In this document: one piece after another, positions 35,355 through 47,766 of the stretch
How positions within the stretch are numbered: the first letter of the stretch is position 1
Layout: every line of letters starts with the position of its first letter
Assembly: GCA_014925825.1 (NCBI GenBank)
Contig: JACGCK010000055.1
Span: 220,541-284,540, forward strand
Origin: Pholiota molesta
Lineage: Eukaryota; Basidiomycota; Agaricomycetes; Agaricales; Strophariaceae
Direction of reading: 5' to 3'
Length of the DNA stretch: 64,000 bases
Translations under genes and position numbers: made by a program
Notes under the pieces: model-generated
What the model was told of the DNA's origin: nothing
What the model saw: the letters and a program-made list of their open reading frames with translations, nothing else
Database searches by the model: none

Positions 35355-38300
35355 TTATGACTCCTTCTCGTTTTCCTCCATTCCCTCCAAAGAGGCCTGT
35401 TGTTGCCACATCCCATAGTATAGCCCCCTCAGCTTCATCAGCTCGTCATGGGTACCCTGTTCCACCACTTCGCCCTCTTTCAGCACGATGATAAGGTCTA
35501 TGCAAACGTATAAATCAGCGCCCGGTCCCTAACTGAGATGATAAATATATATAACCGAAGGAACATACCGGATTCAACTATTGTCCGAAGTCTATGCGCA
35601 ACAAAGATACTCGTGCGCGCTTTATCGAGAAGTGCGGTGTTGATGTTCTTCATGAGCTCGAACTCCGTATGGGCGTCCAGAGCGGAGGTCTAGAAGGAAG
35701 GTCAGACCGTCATCAGCATTCACATCCAACAAAAAAAAAAACAGAAAATACACGATTTTATATACAAAAATAGAAAAACAACACGCACAGCTTCGTCAAA
35801 GAACAGAATCGGCGGGTCCTTCAGCATCACGCGCGCCACCGCGAGGCGCTGCTTCTCCCCGCCGCTGATCATCAGCCCGCGCTCGCCCACCTGCGTCCTA
35901 TACCCCTCCGGCAGCCGCGCGATCGCCTGGTCCACATTTGCCTTGCGCGCCGCCTCGAGCACCTCCGCGTCGCTCGCGTCGAGCCGCCCATACCGCACAT
36001 TGTGCATGATGTCCGCGTGGAAGAGCGGCGTGTCCTGCGGGACGACGCCGATCGCGCGCCGCAGCGACTCGAGCGTGACGCGCGTGATGTCCTGGCCGTC
36101 GACCAGGATCCGCCCGGCGGAGGGCTCGTAGAAGCGGTAGAGCAGGCGGAAGATGGTGGATTTCCCGCAGCCGGAGGGGCCGACGATGGCGACTTTCTTC
36201 CCGGCGGGGACGGTGAAGGATAGGTTTTTGAAGATGGGGCGGTCGGGGTGGTACGCGAAGGCGACGTTTTCGAAGCGGATCGAGCCGCCTTCCAGGCGTA
36301 ACGGCTTGGCATCCGGTGCGTCCTGCAAAAGCAAGGGAAACAAAGTTAGCATAGGTACATAATGAATAAGCACAGCGCGTAGCGTCAGCATACCTTCGCA
36401 GGCGTGTTTTCCTCAACGAGCTTATACAGTACTTCCATGTCAAGCAGGTTTTGCCTCATTTCACGATAAATCGTGCCAAGGAAGTTGAGAGGGAGCGATA
36501 GTTGGAAGATGAGCTGGTTGACCATGACCACGTCGCCAACAGTCATTGTTCCTATTGAAAACATAAAGATCACGACACATCAGCCCTTTAACGCGGGATA
36601 CTAAATATTGATCAAAGATACGAACCATTCACTACTCCCTGCGCAGCCAAGAACATCGCCATCGTCAACGCGCTAGAGAAAATAATATTCTGGCCCGAGT
36701 TCAAATACGCCAGCGACGTCGTGATCTTCACGCTGGCTTTTTCGTATTCGGACAGGTGCTTGTCATATTGCGCGATCTCATATTTCTCATTGTTGAAGTG
36801 CTACTAGGTGGAGAAGGTGGAAGAAAGTACGATTTCGGTCGTCAGTTCGCCTTTCTCTTTGAGTACAGAAATTCTCGACGACAAATTGCGTACCTTGACG
36901 GCTTCGAAGTTGATCAGTGAATCTACAGCCACGGTAGCAGCTTTGTTGTCCGCCTTATTAGCTTCCCGGCGGAAGCGTGTCCTATTGAGAAGTCAGTTTG
37001 AATCCATTCATAGCTCTATGTAATTCCACATACCGCCAAGAGGTGGTACGGACTGTGAACCATGTATAGGCTACCATGGCCAAAGCAGTGATCGCAGCGA
37101 AATCCCATCCGAATTTATACGTCTGTCATAGAAAAGATTTCAAGATAGGCGATCATCAAAGGAAAATGGAGAACGTAATGTTTCTACTCACCAGGATACC
37201 ACAAACCAAACTGATTTCTAGCGCCGTAGGCGCAATGCGGAAGATAATAGCCTGCAATATGAAGGATATACCTCTGTGGGGGAAGAGAAAGACATGGAAA
37301 TAATTAGGGCACTATCCGAACGAAGACTATGAAAAAGAAAAAGAAACTCGCATACTTCGTCCCGCGGTCAATAGCCCGTGTCAAGCCCCCCGTTTGCCGG
37401 CTCAGGTGGAATCTCAAGTCCATGTTGAGAAGGTGCTCGAAGGTTTCACGTGCGACTTTACGAATGGCGCGTTGGCCGATGTTGGCGAAGACCGCGTTTA
37501 GCAGTTCGCTCGAGAGAGTTGCGCCTATACGGGCAGCACCATCTGTATTTCAGATCGAGGGTTAGAAAATTGGAAAATGAGACGAAGAGGAGCGCGCACA
37601 TCCAAGAATTAATGATCCGGCAAGGACCCATACAGTTGAAGAAGCAGCAATATCCAAGTTGAGGGTGTCGATAATGGACTTGAAGATTTGGGGAACTTGT
37701 ACATTGAGAAGCTACAAGGCAGGAAACGATGATGAAAATATGTAAGTAGCGATCCACAAAAAAACACATCTGCTTCAAACACGGCGGAAGAATACGGAAG
37801 AATAAAAGCAGAATAATCCGAAAAAGAGGTATGTGTTATACAGAGATGTCGACAGTGGAACAGATAAAAATGCTCAGTACACACCTTGGCAGAAACCAGC
37901 AATCCAAAGCCTCCTAGCACCGTCAAGCGCGTCTTCCAGTCGTTCTTCGGCCACACATTGACCATGAGCCGCTTCACGATAGTCCAGTCTATCCGTCGTT
38001 GTTCCGCCTGCGTTGGAATGTCCGTTGGAGCTTTTGCTTGGTCTGCCAGTTTCGCGGTGGCTGAAATACTTGGTGGTAGTGGTGGTGGGCTGAGTTGCTC
38101 TGGCTTGACAACATCGGATTCTTCAGGTTTCGGCGCAATGTTTTGATACAGCCTTCGTCCGGTGAGTGTCAGGAGGAAATCAACCTGTCTATCACGGTAT
38201 CGGGAAGTAGCAGGTGAAAACGCTGTATGGGTCCCATATGTGTAGTTCAAGGAAGCTGGGAGTGTTCTCTTTGACCGTAGGACGGTATGGGAAGAGGAAG

Positions 38301-38463
38301 ACGACGAAGATGAGGAAAACACACGTCTATTGAATCTATCGTGACGCGTTGCAGATACTATGGGTGCATATTCTGCTTTCGGCGTTATTGACGGACGGCA
38401 TTGTAGATGGGATCCAACACGACTAGCTGCACCGAAGCCACGACATGTTATTGAGGCCGACAT
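35355..38463 (-). CDS. ATM1: Mitochondrial iron-sulfur cluster ABC transporter (ABCB7/Atm1 type)
   Basis: About a dozen exons on the minus strand from ATG 38463 to TAA 35355-35357. The first ~150 residues form a long Arg/Ser-rich mitochondrial presequence ending in a Pro-rich segment, then '[18 protein letters not shown]' opens the half-transporter. Membrane-domain exons contain '[18 protein letters not shown]', '[14 protein letters not shown]', '[20 protein letters not shown]' and '[14 protein letters not shown]'. The nucleotide-binding domain has Walker [11 protein letters not shown]-loop region 'VVPQDTPLF', signature ISGGEKQR, and Walker B ILFFDEA spliced to TSALD. Atm1 exports a glutathione-linked sulfur or Fe-S precursor from the matrix for cytosolic Fe-S assembly. 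All recognised exons are intact. The nucleotide-binding exon is distinctly GC-rich. Confidence 0.95.
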
Positions 38464-38955
38464 TGGCGTCTGTGGGCGTACGTTCGGAAGGAGGACAATT
38501 GCACCTCAAGCGCAGCACGAGGCCTGTCTATTTCGCTAATGACCTGTTGACCGCGTCGGATGAGGTCGTCTTGTCACGTTGAAGCAGAGGTAATTAGATG
38601 CATATACAAGATAAGTGGATGTCTCCCTCGCCGGTATCGCTTTCGTTGTGGTGGAGGAAGAAGGAAAATGAGTGTGCCGCGAGGGCGAAAGATGGCCCCG
38701 AAGCCGTCTGTAGCCGTCTCAAGTGAGGCGCCTTTGCTAACACATGACGCGATTTCGCGCATTCGCGGCGCGCACGTAATCTAATCTGATAATCAGTGAT
38801 GCCACTCACCACTGAGTCACGAAATCAATCAACGTTCTCTTGATTTGCTCTCGATTCTTGAACTTTGCCTGACTTTGCTTTGAAGCTTTTTAACCATCCC
38901 TACTGTCGTCGCCATCCATATGATTACACGCACTATCTGACTAAGTATAACGACG
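38464..38955. other. Intergenic between ATM1 and the broken hypothetical copy B
   Basis: About 490 bp holding the ATM1 promoter. The last ~80 bp ('ttaaccatccctactgtcgtcgccatccat' type sequence, written here only in part) matches the region just upstream of copy A at 1385-1446, so flanking DNA was duplicated with the gene. Confidence 0.5.
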
Positions 38956-39777
38956 ATGGCCGATCTCATACGATCCGCTAAACAGGCTAGCGAATGGACG
39001 CAGAATGAAATTCGTGCATTCAACATTGAAATCCAGACTGTAGATGTTCCTACCTTTTTAACATTACCGAGCTTCCTGCAGCAGCTGCGTCTGATGTGAT
39101 CCTCAACAACGTAAGCCCACCGGCTGGCGAACTGTCAAAATGGGACCGACAATTTTTCTCATACCTGAGGGAGGCAGAGTCTTCTGAGAAATCCGCCCTC
39201 GACGACTTCGCTGTCTTCATTCTATCGCTATTGCGTTACGATTGGGACGACCGATTTATCCGCACAAAGAAGGAAACGACCTCCTATATGGGAGGGAAGC
39301 TCATCGTTGCTCAGGCCAATGTGTCCCTTTTAACTGAGGATTATGATATTCTCCTCATACAAAACAATAAGGTGATTTTCCTCAAAGAGCGGCGCCATCC
39401 ATATCTTGTGGCTTACAACTTTGCAGCACCGCACATCAACTGAAGATCCCGAACCCAAACTCATTGCCGATTGCATCGCAGCCTTCGCTCATAATCACTC
39501 GGGAAAGTACAAAGCGGGTCTCCCAACACCCAAGGCGCAAACTATAGTTGGCATCAGCATGATTGGGACGGCTCCGATCTTCTATCGCCTTCTTGTTGCA
39601 GCGTCGCTTCTTGATGACCTAGTCTCCTCGACATATCCAGCCGAAAAGACTGTTGTCTTGAGGTATATCCCAAGCGTTCCTAATCAAGTGCAGTACCAGT
39701 ATGAGGGGATGCGGCCATTGGACAACCGTCGTGTTGTTTTTCAATGCTTTGAAGCACTTAAAGGAGTTGTCGTAAGT
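38956..39777 (+). pseudogene. Agaric-specific hypothetical family, copy B, 1-bp homopolymer deletion
   Basis: Starts at ATG 38956 with 'MADLIRSAKQASEWTQNEI', retaining the Arg codon that is a stop in copy A. At 39055-39059 the run of T is five bases where copy A has six (1546-1551), so the frame is lost before the conserved 'NITELPAA..SDVILNN'. After that the frame is open. A 55-nt intron (39372-39426), position-for-position that of copy A, joins '..DILLIQNNK' to 'HRTSTEDPEPKLIADC', running to '..CFEALKGVV' and a GTAAGT donor at 39774. Copies A and B therefore carry different, non-overlapping lesions. Family function is unknown. Confidence 0.6.
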
Positions 39778-39815
39778 CTATTATTCCCCGCCATTTTAGT
39801 TGCATTGCTTTAGCT

Positions 39816-41121
39816 CACGGGCACAAGCTTGGGCACAAGCTGGGCGATGGTTGGGCAGCGCAGGACGCAGAGCAACAATAGCGAGCACGTGGGCGCACGC
39901 CGGCCGATTGGGTTTGGCATTCATAATTATTAATTGGGCGGCAAGGGAGGCGCAAAAGAAAATACAGCAAAAGCCGAAGTCAGTGATGGACGGGGACGTG
40001 AAGAGACAGGTGGCGAGCCCAGGCGTGAACTCAAGCCTCCTGTTGATAGGGAAGCTCACCTTGTTGACATCATTGCACTTCCGTGGTCGCTAGAGCGTGC
40101 GATGGGATGGGATGGTTGCACTTTGAATTTTCGGGTGTGTTGAACGGTGCGGAGCGTCGAGTGCAATAAAATCAGGTGAAAGAGAGGAAGAATTGAAGTC
40201 AGTAAGATGAAAGAGCGCAATGAGACAGGTGGCGAGCCCAGGAGTGAGCTCTAGCCACCTGCAGGCAGGGAAACTCACCGTTCGACCTTTTCTGATGCCT
40301 GGTCAACCTTTTTTAACTTTCGCCAATGAGTTCCTTCGTTTGGGATGCGCGCAAGCACACAGGGGAGCGGAAAGAGAGCGCGAGGCTGACAGAGATAACA
40401 TGGCGCAGGGAGGCGTACAGAGAGGAAAGGGAAGGGGTTGGGAAGGGGAATTGACTGGAATTGAGGAATTGAGGCGGCTGAATGACGTACGTGACAGTAA
40501 GCGCCCAAGCCCAAAATAACACTAATTCAAATGGGGAACTGGCGAACTCTGCCAATTGCCACCGAGCCACCGCCAAAGAGTGTGAATTAAATTGTGAATC
40601 GCGCGCTTGAAAGTGTGAATTCGCCAGTAGAAAAGCGTGAACTGGTGTGGCCGCCCGCCAAAAAGTGTGAATTGACGGTGAACTCTGAGCGTGGGAACGC
40701 GACTTTTTGGCGGGGCGCGCGCGATTTACGGGTTCACATGGCTAACTGCCAACTAACTGCGGCTAATAAAACCCGTTGCAGGAAAAGTCAGATACCTATC
40801 TTTGATTTTGATGAATATTACAATAACGAGGCTGTACAACGAGATACATAATAGTACTAATCGCGGTGATTATTATCCGATGAAGAAAGAACGCTCCTAC
40901 TCCTTTATAAGTATCAGTAATCAGTTATCCAGGGTGATCCATCGATGGCACTTAAAAAGCCGAACTTGAGCATTCGAATCCTCACAGCATCGGCAGAGTT
41001 GAAGCTGTGCACTACATACCAGGGCTGCATAAGTAGCGCCCCAAATTCATCCATTGCACTAACCCTCACAATCATACCATCATCGCCAAAAAGCCATCTA
41101 CAAGAAGCCTCTTGACCCTCG
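39816..41121. repeat. Intergenic DNA with diverged direct repeats
   Basis: The block 'gagacaggtggcgagcccagg' with flanks to 'gggaa(g/a)ctcacc' occurs at about 40002-40063 and again at 40220-40280, each preceded by a similar 'gaagtcagt..' stretch; a direct pair about 220 bp apart. A smaller tandem repeat 'gggcacaagct' lies at 39820-39843. A repeated 'aagtgtgaatt' motif occurs around 40575-40680. No gene is supported. Confidence 0.45.
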
Positions 41122-42917
41122 ATGCGTCGATTCAAGCACCATCAGGATCTACCCTACAAAGTATGGGAGCACATCACAACCTTCCTTTCATCAGAAGAGA
41201 CCAAGAGGCTCCTCTGCGTCAATCGTACTCTCTTCGCCATCGCAATGAACGAACGATACAATACAAGTACGATTGAAACCCTGTCCTCCAGGGACACGCA
41301 TAGGAACCTTGTGAGATTATGGTATGTAACCATTGGTTATTTTGATCATGTAGTCCTCCAGTATTTCCTGGAAGTGCATACGAATCTCGGATCCCTGTAA
41401 GCACAAGAACTGATGACGATTCTGTCATGCAGCGATCCAGCAGTAGCTTGTCGTGTGCATGGGCTGATCCTCAGTCCCGGCTCCATCTGCAGGGCTGTAC
41501 AAGAGAACAACCGCAGGGCTGTACAAGAGGACGCAAAAAAGAAATCAAAGATTGAAACGGTGGCCAACTTCACGAATAAGATTCACAAGATAATCAAAGC
41601 GTCACTTTTAGGGAAAATAATGGGGCTCGAAGTACCCGCTGAAGTCACCGCACAGAATCTCCTAACAATTATGGGCCTGCTGAAAGAGCTTAGGAGTTTA
41701 GAGGTTTACATCCACGGATCCGAGCACTGGTATTTGCAGCAGGCCGCTATCCCTTTCTTTCCCGTCGGATGGTCAACATTTCGTACCAACTTGCGATCGC
41801 TCGAGCTCACAGTTCCTGTAGAAGACCTCGTCGCAGTTCTCCCGAATCTTTCGCATGGTATCTTGCCCAACCTAGACACCATTTCGTTACGGATTTCTCG
41901 CGCATCCACTGCTACACAAAACGACGACATTATCATGGTAGAGACGATACTTCCATTCCTACAGTCCCATCGTCACACCATCCGCTCCTTGACATTTGAC
42001 AATAACCATGACATGGTGCGGCGGATCAACCTCTCACCCGTACTGCTAGAACTTCATCTCTCCTCGCTGACGCACTTCACGCTGGTGCAGCCTACGTATT
42101 TATGCTGGGAAAAGCGGATTACACGGGCCTGCTGCGTTTTTTCCAGACACATAGCTCGCATTTGACCCATTTCGCCATCACGACAGGAGAGTCGCCGCCC
42201 TTCGACATCTTTGACGCTGCGCCCCGGCGGCGGACATACCCTTTCTTCTCCCAGGAGTGCTTCGCCACGCCCCTCCCACAGCTAGAGCACCTAGCGATTC
42301 ACTACAGCTCCGCGGATGAACATGAATGGGAAGCCCAGCGCAACTCGATGATCCCCTACATCCAGCAGTTTAGATCAACGCTGGTCTCGCTCAAGCTGGT
42401 CTCGCTGGATATCTACTACCGTTGGACATTCGAGAGCGTGCGACTGCTCGTGGAGGGTTTCGCGTCGAGCGCGCGGCTGCGGAGGCTGGATATTTTGGTC
42501 GCCTGCTTCGACCCAGAGCTGCTCACCATTCTCGCTGCGAATCTGCCGAACTTGGAGGTCTTGAACATCACCACGTGGAGCCTCTCGCGTTGGGGACGAA
42601 CGTCCGATCTGCTTATGGGCCCAGATGTGCCGCTGGTGCGTGCTTGATTTCGTCGTCTCGCGTGGCTGTTGACCTCTGTTTCTTTTCTTCTTTTCTTTTC
42701 TTTTTCGGTTGGTGACTATGTACTGATCGATGATTTTTTACAGCTTGCGTTGGGCACGTCCGCTCTGTCTTTTCCGCAGTGGCGCCTTCGCAGCCTGAAC
42801 CTCCATATTTACGGCCTTGACCCTGGTGCGATCAATGCGGCGTACTATATGGAGAGGGATCTCTGTAAATCCGCGCTCTTGGAAACGCTTCCGAATGTTG
42901 AGGTATTCTGGAGCTAA
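41122..42917 (+). CDS. F-box protein with LRR-like C-terminal region (one apparent frameshift)
   Basis: Three exons (41122-41321, 41433-42635, 42744-42917). Residues 8-45 fit an F-box ('DLPYKVWEHITTFLSSEE' then 'LLCVNRTLFAIAMNERYN'). The rest alternates Leu-rich strands and helices ('LLKELRSLEVYI', 'NLRSLELTVPV', 'LPNLEVLNITTWSL', 'WRLRSLNLHIYGL'), as in agaric F-box/LRR proteins that recruit substrates to SCF ubiquitin ligases. Exon lengths sum to one base short of a multiple of three: the frame shifts near 42095-42105 between 'FTLVQPTYL' and 'GKADYTGLLRFF'. About 525 residues if read through. A 24-bp tandem duplication near 41490-41535 repeats the 'RAVQE' segment. Confidence 0.7.
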
Positions 42918-43617
42918 GCAGGTATAAATACTAGGGTACGGTAAACGAGAGCTACGAGGAGCTATATGTTCGATCGATGTTGACTGACGTGGATGAATTA
43001 ACTATGGCGTTTTGTTAGAAGACAGTGAGGAGAATATTTGAATATCCACGATTCAAATATTCATGGGATGGAAAATATTAAATACTTAAAGTAGTCAATA
43101 TTTGAGTGACAAGAAACTTGGGTGAACAAGTTGCTTGTGTTGTGCCTAGGGCTTGCCCGGGCTCCTCGATTTCGGATCTGCAGCCGGTTGCGGGATGGGC
43201 CTGAAGTCTGGGCCCAATCACGCGAGGATGGCGGGCGCCGGGCCCTTGCCATGTGATCCGAAGGCATTCAGAATAACTCTGAAGATTTGAGGAGCCAAAG
43301 CAAGTCCTGAGCGTCTGGGTAGCCCGATTTTGGCAGAAACTATGCCGAAAACCAACTAGCTGAACCAACCAGAGTGTAAGCTCATAACTGGCAGGTTGGT
43401 GAGGCATAGATGAGTCAATCTGGCTACCCAAGCAGAGCGTCACTCTGGGATTACAATGGCATGTGCAATTTTTATTTGAGAAAGTACAATAACACGTGGT
43501 CAATATAAGCAGTGGATGGGATATAAGTACAGTTATGTAGCGAGAGGCGATGAAACAATTGATACAATGGAGGCAACGCAGCAGGTTATAAAATTAGAGA
43601 ACCGTCCGAGGCGGTGA
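42918..43617. other. Intergenic, no supported gene
   Basis: About 700 bp. Overlapping minus-strand frames (43061-43503) show no domain. AT-rich near 43000-43110 with short repeats of 'atatttga'. Confidence 0.4.
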
Positions 43618-44866
43618 TCAAAGCAGAAGGAATCTTATGGGCAATACGAAACGTTCGAAAATGGAGGCCAGTTCATCAAAATGAGACTTATTATATGCTT
43701 TTGAGGTGCTCATGGGAAGGATCTCGTCCATGCGCCGCCAGTAGAGAAGGAAGGCCAGTGACGTCCAGCCGCCTGTTGCCGCCACTACTTCTGGGGGAAC
43801 ACCCGCGAGGAGGAGTTCTACAGCGCCGCCTATCCGGAAGCTATGGCCGAGGACATGCGCAAGTGACGCCGATTTCCAGATAGCAGTCACAAATTTCAGG
43901 AAATCGTGTTTTAGGAGGTTCTTGCTTTTGCCGGAAGGCGTCACATACGCGAAGAGGGCAGATGTCGGGGATGCATGTTTGTTGATATCAAGGTGGTTGC
44001 GTAGTGCGGCGACTGGGCATAATGGGTCTTTACGGGCTGTGAGGATGACGGAAGTGCCGAGCTCCTTGGTGGTCTTAGTCCAAGGTATGTGGAAGCTCGC
44101 GGAGCGAGAGCCATCACGCAGCTGGCGAAAGGATACACTAGCTCAATGTTAAGACAAAGACATAAAAGATAGACAAGAAAACGTACGCGACAGAGCGTAG
44201 CACATGGAATCTCTCGTCAAACGCGGCACCTGTGGTGACAGTCGTCTCTCCCAGCCGGCGGCAACCGAAGAAGGTGACCAGGGCGACGGCCCAGATGGCT
44301 GCGTGAAAGGGGTCTGAGAGAAGAATGGCGCATTGCAGGGCTGAGAGGTGCTCGATAGAGACTGGTGCGCGGAGAGGGCGCTTGTGGATGGCGCCTTCCT
44401 TGTTGGCGGAGACCCGGGCTAGGTGCACCCATTCGTCATCACCATACCACGGAGCATGGTTGACTATGTGCCAGCTGCGAATCCCGGAAAGCCAGGACCG
44501 GATGGCATTACCTGTCTGGTGCCCTTTGTTTTCCCCAATAAACGCGCATAGGAGCGCATACGAGGCCGGCATCCGATCCTCCTCAGGGATATGCCATGTG
44601 TCGCAGAACTGGGTGAAGCGCAAGGGACCTGCTCCATATGTGTTCTTGGTGTTCGGAGCGAGGGCGCCACGAATAGCAGACCATGCTTTGTCGATGAGGG
44701 CAGGAGGTAGTTCGGAGGCGAGCTGTTCGCGATGACGAGCTGCGAATGGTGTATCCCATGAGAATATGCGATCCGCGGCAGCCACATGAGGCCGGAGAGG
44801 GTTTGGGTCAATGCTCCAGCCATGTTGAGGCTTGCGCAGGCGGATGAGCCGCGAGGAGGAGGGCAC
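43618..44866 (-). mobile_element. Tyrosine recombinase gene (DNA breaking-rejoining enzyme, possibly Crypton-type)
   Basis: Two exons on the minus strand (44866-44187, 44137-43618) joined in frame across a 49-nt intron, about 400 residues. The N-terminal SAM-like core-binding domain spans 'APNTKNTYGAGPLRFTQFCD' to 'IRSWLSGIRSWHI'. The catalytic domain has the first Arg in 'FFGCRRLGE', the H-x-x-R box in 'LGHSFRIGGAVELLLAGVPP', the Trp in 'ATGGW', and the nucleophile Tyr in 'LLYWRRMDEI'. All key residues are present, so it may be active. Position 44866 is a GTG within a longer open frame that continues upstream to about 45010, next to a possible splice acceptor. The true N-terminus is therefore uncertain, and the fold-back element begins about 30 bp beyond it. 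Fungal enzymes of this type mobilise Crypton-like elements. Confidence 0.75.
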
Positions 44867-45967
44867 GGTCGAGAGGGATGTGTTTAGGAGGGAGGAGCCT
44901 GCAGGAGTGGATGAGGGTGGGATTTGTGATGATGCTGAATTTACGACAGGTAAAGATTCCAGGTGCAGAGAGTGGTTGAAGGAGGCTGGGCTTTGTACAA
45001 TGACAGGAGGTAAAGGGCAGCCTTGTCTGTTAATATTCTACATGAAGTCATGGCTATTACCCGGATAAAAATATTGCATCCAGAGAGGTAACTACCCACC
45101 TCACCTAGCTGGCTTTGAATAATTCCGCCCATTCCTGGTGCTCGCTGCTGGTCACTGGTGGCAGTGCTACTGCCCACTGTAGCTGCCACTGCTGTTCACT
45201 GTGCTCAACAGTGCCAAGCACTGCTCGTCGCTGTTTTCAGGGTCGTCCCAAAAAGGAAGCAATCAAAAAAAGTCCAAAAGAAGAATGACAAATTTGTAAG
45301 CTGTTTTCCCCCATCATTTGTCAGCACTTGAGCATCTATCATTAGATTTGACCCATTTTGGGACTTTCTGCTCATTGGCCCATCAAATATGCCATCAAGG
45401 ACCAAACACATGACCTGGTACCTAACCACATGACCACACATGACTGCAAATGAGGCAGGGACCCTCCTAGGGGTGGGAAATGCCTAAAATAGCATTTTCC
45501 CAATATTATTGGAAATGCATCTGGGTAGCTGGTGCACCCTATATGGGACCCATAGGGACCATATTATACCGAAAGATGGGGAATTAAATTATAAATCCAC
45601 CTGTGAAAGATTCATATGGATAGCATTATTGGTTCAGGCCCTAGAAGCGAATTACTATTTGGGTGAAATAAGCGCACACATTGATGGCTGCTTTCCTCCG
45701 CAACCGCTGGGTCATTTTCTATAATCAAAGCAGTTGTATATAGGTATCAAATGCGCGCTTCTAACGCGTTCTTGATCATAATTTTCCGTCCGTTCTTCGC
45801 TCCGTAAAACGCTCCGGATATATTTGCGCTCGCACCGCATTAGCGCCGGCTACGCTTCTACTATCCGCGCGTATATTATACCATAAAATAGGTTAATAAA
45901 ACACCTTTTCAACGGTACCCTACTCGTTGTGATTGAACAACTCTCCGAGGCCCTATAAAGGAAATGG

Positions 45968-46324
45968 TTGTTTGTAAATAGAATATTAACCGCGGATCGC
46001 GCCGGAACGCGCATAGGCTCGTTGGATTCCCCTAAATTTACCGGATTTAATGACACCCTGATTATAGGGATCAGACGCCGGGAAGGCACTGAACTGGACA
46101 TGGGGATGGCCTGGATATTGCTTTGCTGGCCGGAAGATGCTATTTTTAGCGCTGCCGAGCGCGGCCTCACCCAATCCGGGCATGGATTGGTGGCACTCTC
46201 CCCCTCCCCCTCATATTGGAAATTCATTTCCTCCCTCAATTCCTATCCAATTGCTTCGTTCTTTTTTTTAATATTTAATATAAATATGGTACTATGGGTC
46301 TATACTATCTGTACAGCACTATAA
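45968..46324 (+). other. Open frame in the left arm of the fold-back element
   Basis: 118 codons starting 'MFVNRILTADRAGTR'. The first ~105 residues are nearly identical to the minus-strand frame at 47338-47766 in the other arm (two substitutions noted early: I/V and K/E). The frame stays open because the arms are near-identical, so conservation alone does not prove coding. It has 'GMAWILLCWPEDAIFSAAER' and a Phe-rich tail; no family recognised. Confidence 0.3.
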
Positions 46325-47337
46325 TACATGCAGCATCTGTTAATTCGATATCTCTGTATTTTTAACACTGCATTTGGGGTTTTCACTGTATTTATGATGC
46401 TTATTGACACATATAGAGCGGTAGAAAGCTAGAGGTAAGTACCTATTACAGTTCCTGGTAGTTTAAAAGTTACCTGGATCCTTTCCTATAGCTCCACACC
46501 CATGAAGAGAGACATCACTGTATATACTCCTTGATAAATCCATATCTCAGCCAATACTGTAGCTATAACCAAGTTCAAGCATCCATTGGAGTATTAGACA
46601 TGTCTTCTTTCGTTCTGCCACTCAACAATTCTCTCCTCAATGCATTTCATTGGCCATATGACAAGAATGGTTAAATATAGCAGAAATAGAGGTATTCTGC
46701 CTATAGCAATTCACATAACCATTCTAAAATTCTGTAGAGCTGGGATATTATAGCTCTCATCAATATCTACGATTAGAGATAGGCCGGAAAGAATTAGAGT
46801 GAGTGAGTGGCAAGATATGGTGGAAACATTCTACTGAAACATGATTTAACCATGTCTATGATAAGTAACATAGATAGCCTGGACCTAGTCCGATGTTTTG
46901 AGTACTAATTCCACCATATATTTCCACTCACTTACTCTATTTCCTTCCGGCCTATCTTGAATTGAAGGTATTAATGAGAGCTATAACATCCTACCTCCAT
47001 TGAATTTTAGAGTGCTTATGTGAATTGCTATAGGCAAAATACCTCTATTTCTGCTATATTTAGTCCATTCTTGTCATATGGCCAATGAAATGCATTGAGA
47101 ACAGCATTGTTGAGTGGCAGAACTAAAGAAGACATGTCTAATACTTTAATGGATGCTTGAACTTGTTTATAGCTACAGTATTGGTTGAGATATTGATTTA
47201 TCAAAGAGGATATACAGTAATCTCTCTATTTATGGGTATGGAGCTATAGAACAGTATCCAGGTAGCTTCTAAACTACCAGGAGTTGTAGTAGGTACCTGC
47301 CTCTAGCTTTCCACCGCTCTATATGTGCCAATAAGCA

Positions 47338-47766
47338 TCATAAATACAGTGAAAACCCCAAATGCAGTGTACAAAATACAGAGATATAGAAATAACAAAT
47401 GCTGCATGTATTATAGTGCTGTGTAAATGTTATAGACCATTGTACCATATTTATATTAAATATTAAAAAAAAGAACGAAGCAATTGGATAGGAATTGAGG
47501 GAGGAAATGAATTTCCAATATGAGGGGGAGGGGGAGAGTGCCACCAATCCATGCCCGGATTGGGTGAGGCCGCGCTCGGCAGCGCTAAAAATAGCATCTT
47601 CCGGCCAGCAAAGCAATATCCAGGCCATCCCCATGTCCAGTTCAGTGCCTTCCCGGCGTCTGATCCCTATAATCAAGGTGTCATTAAATCCGGTAAATTC
47701 AGGGGAATCCAACGAACCTACGCGCGTTCCGGCGCGATCCGCGGTTAATATTCTATTTACAAACAA
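47338..47766 (-). other. Open frame in the right arm of the fold-back element
   Basis: 142 codons, inverted counterpart of the frame at 45968-46324 with a longer C-terminus. The opposite strand of the same arm is also open (47495-47884, 129 codons), as in the left arm (45850-46239), so the openness is probably compositional. Reported as an open frame only. Confidence 0.3.

Noticed and set aside
35872..36443. Long alternative frames over the ATM1 nucleotide-binding exon, both strands
   Set aside because: The exon is GC-rich, so shadow frames stay open; the ABC motifs are in the real frame only.
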